From: JACCTU01 sp963809175
Lineage (GTDB): Bacteria > Actinomycetota > Thermoleophilia > Gaiellales > Gaiellaceae
NCBI GenBank assembly: GCA_963809175.1
Contig: CAWEIK010000003.1
Coordinates: forward strand, 62,001-126,000
Direction of reading: 5' to 3'
Length of the DNA: 64,000 bases
Below the pieces are notes generated by a model. The model saw nothing but the letters and a program-made list of their open reading frames with translations. It was not told where the DNA came from and ran no database searches. The position numbers and the translations under genes are program-made. Shown here piece after piece: positions 59,343 through 64,000 of this stretch (position 1 is its first letter; each line of letters begins with the position of its first letter).

Positions 59343-60061
59343 TCCCCTGATCGGCATCACGACGTACGTCGAGCCCGCGCAGTGGGGCGCGTGGGAGCTT
59401 CCGTCCGCGCTGATCCCCTACATGTACGTGCAGGCGATCGAGCGAGCCGGCGGGCGCGCGCTGCTCGTGCCGCCGAGCACCGAGGCGATCGAGGAGACGC
59501 TCGACGCGCTCGACGGGCTGCTCTTCTCGGGCGGCAGCGACCTCGACCCCACGACGTACGAACAGGACCCGCACCCGGAGACGACCGGCACGCGCCCCGA
59601 GCGCGACCGGGGCGAGCTCGCGCTCCTCGGTGCCGCACTTGCGCGCGACATGCCGGTGCTCGCCGTGTGCCGTGGCTCGCAGATCCTGAACGTCGCGCGC
59701 GGCGGCGATCTCGTGCAGCACCTCCCCGAGGTCGTCGGCGACGAGCGGCACAAGCACAAGCCGGGCGTGTTCGCGGACCACGACGTCAAGGTCGAGGCCG
59801 AGTCGAAGGTCGGCGGGCTGCTCGGCGAACGCGCGCCGGTCAAGTCGCACCACCACCAGGGCTTCGGCCGCATCGGCGAAGGGCTCCGCGAGGTCGCGTG
59901 GGCCGACGACGGGACGGTCGAGGCGGTGGAGGATCCGGACAAGCGCTTCGCGGTCGGCGTGCTCTGGCACCCCGAGGCCGGGCGAGGACCGCGCGCTCTT
60001 CGACGCGCTCGTCGAGCAGTCGCGCGCGTATCGCCAGGAGAAGCGCTCGGCCTACGCCTGA
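59335..60061 (+). CDS. Gamma-glutamyl-gamma-aminobutyrate hydrolase-like (PuuD family), 3' frame broken
   Basis: A class I glutamine amidotransferase-like hydrolase of about 240 residues. The nucleophile Cys is in DMPVLAVCRGSQILNVARGG; the preceding loop LLFSGGSDLDPTTYEQ and the His in SHHHQGFGRIGEGL and LWHPEAG complete the triad, as in PuuD. An extra G near 59,981 (CCGGGCG) breaks the last 25 residues; repaired, the end reads EDRALFDALVEQSRAYRQEK. GTG start, overlapping the ligase end by 8 bases. It would remove the gamma-glutamyl group from the amine intermediate. Confidence 0.86.
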
Positions 60062-60927
60062 AGGCGCTCGAGGAGCAACGCGTGCACGTCGGGGACGCGC
60101 GCGGTCAACGAGAGGTGCCCGTGGTCGGGCTCGATGTGCACGTCCGCGCCGGGGAGGTTGTCCGCGAGCCAGCGTCCGTGCGCGACGGGGACGAAGAGGT
60201 CTTGCTCCCCGTGCCACAGCGCGACCGGGACGGCGATCTGTCGGAGCTCGAACCCCCACGGGGCCAGGAACGCGAGATCGTCCTCGACCCAACCCTCGAC
60301 GCTCTCGCCGATCGCCTCTCGAATCGAAGCGAGCATGTACTCGCCGAGCTCGCCGGTCAGCGCCTCCGCGTCGACCGGCGACACGAGCGTGCGAATCGCC
60401 TCGACCATCGCCACGGGATCCGCGGCGAGCAGCTCGCCGCGTTCGCGCGCCGTGAACTCCGCGAGCGCCTCACGACTCTCCTGCGCTGCGCCGAACTCGT
60501 CGATGTTCCCCTGGCCCATGCCCGCGAGCCAGTCGAGCCCTTGCGCGGGGAACGGCGCCACGCTTGCGATCGCGACCGCCCCGACGACGCGGTCCGGGAG
60601 GAGCGCCGCGCAGGCGAGCGTGTGCGGTCCGCCGCCCGAGCCCCCGTAGGTGCCGAAGTCCCCGATGCCGAGCGCATCGGCGATCGCGCTGACGTCAGCC
60701 GCTGCGTCCGCGACCGCTCGTCCCTCGTGCGGCGTCGAGCCGCCGTAGCCCGGGCGGTCGTAGGAGATCAGCCGGATGCCGCGCTCCGCGGCGTCCACGG
60801 CGTGAGGCTCGTACTGAAGCGCGCAGCCCGGCGTCCCGTGGTGGACCACAACCGGCAGTCCGTCCGGGTCGCCGCCCTCGATCACGTGCAGCGTGCGGCC
60901 GTCCGGGGTGCGCACGTCGTGCTCCAC
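60052..60927 (-). CDS. Alpha/beta-fold hydrolase
   Basis: A 291-residue hydrolase on the opposite strand between PuuD and the aldehyde dehydrogenase. The oxyanion-hole segment is PVVVHHGTPGCALQYEPHAV. The nucleophile elbow is FGTYGGSGGGPHTLACAALL (GGSGGG). The acid is in VALWHGEQDLFVPVAHGRWL, and the His in EPDHGHLSLTARVPDV. Frame intact. It overlaps PuuD by 10 bases tail to tail and starts 32 bases from the divergent aldehyde dehydrogenase. Substrate unknown; probably a small ester. Confidence 0.85.
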   Translation of the reverse strand: MEHDVRTPDGRTLHVIEGGDPDGLPVVVHHGTPGCALQYEPHAVDAAERGIRLISYDRPGYGGSTPHEGRAVADAAADVSAIADALGIGDFGTYGGSGGGPHTLACAALLPDRVVGAVAIASVAPFPAQGLDWLAGMGQGNIDEFGAAQESREALAEFTARERGELLAADPVAMVEAIRTLVSPVDAEALTGELGEYMLASIREAIGESVEGWVEDDLAFLAPWGFELRQIAVPVALWHGEQDLFVPVAHGRWLADNLPGADVHIEPDHGHLSLTARVPDVHALLLERLQA

Positions 60928-60959
60928 GGGAGTGTTTCCTATCAGGTTGAATCACCGAG

Positions 60960-62318
60960 ATGTCGCTGACCGTCCTGAACCCGGCGACCGAGCAGCCGAT
61001 CGCGGAGCTCGAGCAGGCGGGCGTGGAGGAGACCGACGCCGCCGTCGCGCGCGGCGAAGGCCGCCTACCCGGCGTGGCGCGCGGTCGCGCCGAACGACCG
61101 CGCCGCGCCTCCTGCGAAGGCTCGCCACGCTCGTCGAGGAGCACCACGAGGAGCTCGCGCAGATCGAGTCGCGAAACGTCGGCAAGCCGATCGCCGGCGC
61201 GCGCGGCGAGGTCGGGATGGTCGCGAACGTCTTCCACTTCTACGCGGGCGCCGTCGACAAGCACTACGGCGAGACGATCCCCGTCGCCGGGCGGAGTCGA
61301 CCTGACGTTCCGCGAGCCGCTCGGCGTCGTCGGGCTGATCGTGCCGTGGAACTTCCCGCTCAACATCGCGTCCTGGAAGCTCGGGCCTGCGCTCGCGTGC
61401 GGCAACACCGTCGTGCTGAAGCCGGCCGAGCTGACGCCGCTCTCGGCGCTCCGGCTCGCCGAGCTCGCGCTCGAGGCCGGGATCCCGGAGGGCGTGCTGA
61501 ACGTCGCTCGTCGGCAAGGGCTCGATCGTCGGCGCGCGCCTCGTCGAGCACCCGGACGTCGCGAAGATCGGCTTCACGGGCTCGACCGAGGTCGGGCGCG
61601 GAGTCATGCAGGGCGCAGCGGGCACGATCAAGCGCGTGACGCTCGAGCTCGGCGGCAAGTCGGCGAACGTCGTCTTCGAGGACGCCGACCTGGAGCAAGG
61701 CCGCGGCCGCCGCGCCGTACGCCGTCTTCGACAACGCCGGCCAGGACTGCTGCGCGCGTTCGCGCGTGCTCGTCCAGAAGTCGGTCTACGACCGCTTTCT
61801 CGACTCCCTCGTCGCCGCGACGCGCGGGGTGAAGGTCGGGGACCCTGCCGACGAGGCGACGGAGATGGGGCCGCTGATCTCGGCGCAGCACCGCGAGACC
61901 GTGGCCTCGTTCGTCGACGGTGACGTCCTCTTCCGGGGCGACGTGCCCGAAGGCCCCGGCTACTGGTATCCAGCGACGCTGGTCGAGGCGACGAACGAGG
62001 ATCGCGTCGCGCGCGAGGAGGTCTTCGGCCCCGTCGCGGCGGTGATCCCGTTCGACGACGAGGCGGACGCGGTCCGGATCGCGAACGACACGCCGTACGG
62101 CTTGTCCGGGCTCGATCTGGACGCGCGACGGTGCGCGCGCGCTTCGCGTCGCGCGCGCGCTCGAGACGGGCGTCCTCTCCGTGAACTCGAACTCGTCCGT
62201 TCGCCACTCGACGCCGTTCGGCGGCTTCAAGCAGTCGGGCTTCGGCCGGGAGCTCGGGATGCAGGCGCTCGAGGGCTACTCCGAGGTCAAGAACGTCTAC
62301 GTGTCGACGGACGCCTGA
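60960..62318 (+). CDS. NAD-dependent aldehyde dehydrogenase (PuuC/betaine-aldehyde type), frame broken
   Basis: An ALDH-superfamily enzyme of about 450 residues oxidising an aldehyde to an acid. The readable segments in order are MSLTVLNPATEQPIAELEQA, HHEELAQIESRNVGKPIAGA, FREPLGVVGLIVPWNFPLNI, GNTVVLKPAELTPLSALRLA, KIGFTGSTEVGRGVMQGAAG, TLELGGKSANVVFEDADLEQ (catalytic Glu), VFDNAGQDCCARSRVLVQK (catalytic Cys), AREEVFGPVAAVIPFDDEAD and FGGFKQSGFGRELGMQALEG. They are spread over three frames with six or more breaks between 61,065 and 62,130. The slow-match position next to the GS-like ligase and PuuD fits PuuC. The stop precedes the SDR start by one base. Confidence 0.85.
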
Positions 62319-62319
62319 G

Positions 62320-63094
62320 ATGGGACGGCTCGACGGCAAGGTCGCGGTGATCACCGGCGCGGGCGGCGGGATGGGCCGCGACGCTGCGCAGCTCTTCACG
62401 GAGGAGGGCGCGAAGGTCTGCGCCGCCGACGTGCAGCTCGCCGCCGCCGAGGAGACGGTCGCGGCGTGTGCCGAGGGAACCGCGTTCGCGTTCGAGGTGG
62501 ACGTCGCGAACGAGGAGCAGGTCGCGGCGATGATGCGCGCGACCGCCGACCGGTTCGGCGGGATCGACGTCCTCTACAACAACGCCGGCATCTCGCCCGA
62601 CGACGACGCGTCGGTGCTCGACACCTCGGTCGAAGCGTGGGACCGCGTCCAGGACGTGAACACGAAGGGCGTCTTCCTCTGCTGCAAGCACGGGATCCCG
62701 TACCTGCGCGAGCGGGGCGGAGGCTCGGTGATCAACGTCGCATCGTTCGTCGCCGTCGCTCGGGGCCGCGACCTCGCAGATCTCCTACAGCGCGTCGAAG
62801 GGCGCCGTGCTCTCGATGAGCCGCGAGCTCGCAGTGCAGTTCGCGCGCGAGGGCATCCGCGTCAACGCGCTCTGCCCGGGGCCGGTCGAGACGCCGCTCC
62901 TGCTCAACATCTTCGGCGACGACCCCGCCGCGCTCGAGCGGCGGCGGATCCACTGGCCGACGGGCCGACTCGCGAAGCCGCGCGAGATCGTGAACGGCGC
63001 GCTCTTCCTCGCGAGCGACGAGTCCTCGTACGTGAACGGCGCGACGTTCCTCGTCGACGGCGGGCTCACCGCCGCGTACGTCACGCCCGAGTGA
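62320..63094 (+). CDS. Short-chain dehydrogenase/reductase, frame broken
   Basis: A classical SDR of about 255 residues. Cofactor loop KVAVITGAGGGMGRDAAQLF, DVLYNNAGISPDDDASVLDT (NNAG), the catalytic Ser in NVASFVAV and the YxxxK in SYSASKGAVLSMSRELAVQF. The C-terminal segment is RVNALCPGPVETPLLLNIFG and SYVNGATFLVDGGLTAAYVT. A break near 62,762 (GCTCGGGGCC) shifts the frame between the Ser and Tyr motifs. The Asp near the end of strand 2 (CAADVQ) suggests NAD(H) preference. The next gene overlaps the stop (GTGA). Confidence 0.84.
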
Positions 63095-63573
63095 GCGTCG
63101 AGGTCGTCGAGTACGACGACGCCTGGCCCGCGCGGTTCACGGCGGAGGCCGATCAGATCCGTGCCGCGCTGGGCTCGCAGCTGCGGAAGATCGAGCACGT
63201 CGGCTCGACGTCGGTACCGGGGCTCGCCGCGAAGCCGATCGTCGACATCGCGTTGTCCGTGGAGTCGTTCGACGCGCTCGACATCGCGGCGCTCGAGGAG
63301 CTCGGCTATCGGTACGTCCAGGAGTACGACGAGGAGACGCCGAACCGGCGCTACTTCAGCAAGCCGGGCTACCACGTCCACGCGTACGAGCAGGAGCACG
63401 AGGAGTTCCTCGACTACGTCCGCTTTCGCGACTACCTACGCACGCACGACGAGGACCGCGATGCGTACGGCGCGCTGAAGCTCCGCCTCGCGCGGGATCA
63501 CGAGCCGGCGGAGTACCAGGACGCGAAGGGCCCCTTCGTGGCCCGTCTGGTCGAGATGCTGCGGCGCGGCTAG
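63091..63573 (+). CDS. GrpB family nucleotidyltransferase-like protein
   Basis: A 160-residue GrpB/UPF0157-type protein, related to the nucleotidyltransferase superfamily. Signature: AWPARFTAEADQIRAALGSQ, then KIEHVGSTSVPGLAAKPIVD (GSTSVPGL) and DIALSVESFDAL, followed by RRYFSKPGYHVHAYEQEHEE and FRDYLRTHDEDRDAYGALKL. Function unproven. GTG start overlapping the SDR stop. The frame is intact. Confidence 0.9.
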   Translation: MSVEVVEYDDAWPARFTAEADQIRAALGSQLRKIEHVGSTSVPGLAAKPIVDIALSVESFDALDIAALEELGYRYVQEYDEETPNRRYFSKPGYHVHAYEQEHEEFLDYVRFRDYLRTHDEDRDAYGALKLRLARDHEPAEYQDAKGPFVARLVEMLRRG

Positions 63574-64000
63574 GTGCCGACGACCTGGACGACCCAGCGC
63601 CGATCGCGCTCGCGGTCGAGCTCCAGGAAGAGCACGCGCTGCCAGGTTCCGAGCTGGAGCTTCCCGTCGATCACGGGGATGGACTCGCCGGCTGACCCGA
63701 GCAGCATCGACATGCAGTGCGAGTGGCCGTTCCCGAACTCGACGTCCTCCTCGCAGATGTTCTCCGTCCGCTTGTCCCAGTCGTCGTGGGCGTAGTACTC
63801 GTCGCTCGGCACGAGGCGCTTCAGCATCGTCGCGAAGTCCTCGAGGAAGCCCTTCTCGAACTCGTTGACCCGGACGCAGCAGGTCGTGTGGGGCGAGTAG
63901 ACGCAGGCGATCCCCTGCGCGATCCCGCTCTCGCGGACGACGTCGTTGACCTCGTCTGTGATGTCGCGAACGGAGAGGCCCCCGGTCGTCCGGAACTGCG
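63570..64000 (-). CDS. YjbQ/UPF0047 family protein (partial at window edge)
   Basis: The C-terminal ~143 residues of a secondary thiamine-phosphate synthase enzyme (YjbQ) family member; the N-terminus is cut by the window end. Visible: QFRTTGGLSVRDITDEVNDV, GIAQGIACVYSPHTTCCVRV (metal/active-site His and Cys), DDWDKRTENICEEDVEFGNG then HSHCMSMLLGSAGESIPVID (second His pair) and QLGTWQRVLFLELDRERDRR. The stop overlaps the GrpB stop tail to tail. The biochemical role is disputed; an alkaline phosphatase-like or thiamine-related role has been proposed for the family. Confidence 0.9.
   Translation of the reverse strand, partial: QFRTTGGLSVRDITDEVNDVVRESGIAQGIACVYSPHTTCCVRVNEFEKGFLEDFATMLKRLVPSDEYYAHDDWDKRTENICEEDVEFGNGHSHCMSMLLGSAGESIPVIDGKLQLGTWQRVLFLELDRERDRRWVVQVVGT

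Overview
The window is a very GC-rich bacterial chromosome segment with dense, short-spaced genes and frequent GTG/TTG starts. The gene content (prfB-ftsE-ftsX with a nearby smpB, an LCP protein, a PspC sensor-kinase system, PxKF and Ig-like domains in a secreted protein) points to an actinobacterium, most likely Thermoleophilia (Gaiella/Solirubrobacter-like). The class is an inference. There are no rRNA or tRNA genes, no CRISPR array and no recognisable insertion sequence; there is one tmRNA.

Region 1 (1-21.7 kb) is a housekeeping block on the + strand with intact frames: atpD-atpC, metH, an LCP cell-wall ligase, UDP-glucose dehydrogenase and nucleotide-sugar enzymes, a MerR regulator with a palindromic operator, ahcY, comF, hpf, a hypothetical gene, secA, prfB (with its programmed +1 frameshift), ftsE, ftsX and an RNB-domain exoribonuclease. 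metH and ahcY belong to the methionine/SAM cycle; LCP, ugd and the nucleotidyltransferases serve envelope polysaccharide; prfB, hpf, smpB and the tmRNA at 39.7 kb serve ribosome function and rescue.

Region 2 (22-43 kb) is accessory: a ring-cleaving dioxygenase/esterase pair (MhqO/MhqD-like), smpB, a secreted propeller-like protein, a cyclase-AAA-TPR regulator, a giant secreted protein of roughly 2,600 residues (28.9-36.7 kb) with arrays of the pentapeptide PVGSI and a caspase-fold (C25-like) peptidase domain, a LiaF/PspC-kinase-response regulator operon, ssrA, a RibD-like reductase, an LtrA remnant, a phosphotransferase and small proteins.

Region 3 (43-52.4 kb) centres on icd with a divergent aceK (isocitrate dehydrogenase kinase/phosphatase), unexpected in an actinobacterium, plus membrane proteins, a nucleotidyltransferase and a prolyl oligopeptidase.

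Region 4 (52.4-63.1 kb) looks like an amine catabolic locus: amino acid permease, FAD oxidoreductase-GcvT fusion, choline-kinase-like protein, HAD hydrolase, glutamine-synthetase-like ligase, PuuD-like hydrolase, aldehyde dehydrogenase and SDR. It resembles the gamma-glutamyl (Puu) route with a different oxidase. GrpB and a partial YjbQ close the window.

From 21.7 kb onward many genes are broken by single-base indels, several in recurring sequence contexts. This looks more like assembly error than gene decay, so broken genes are described here as whole genes, with the breaks stated.
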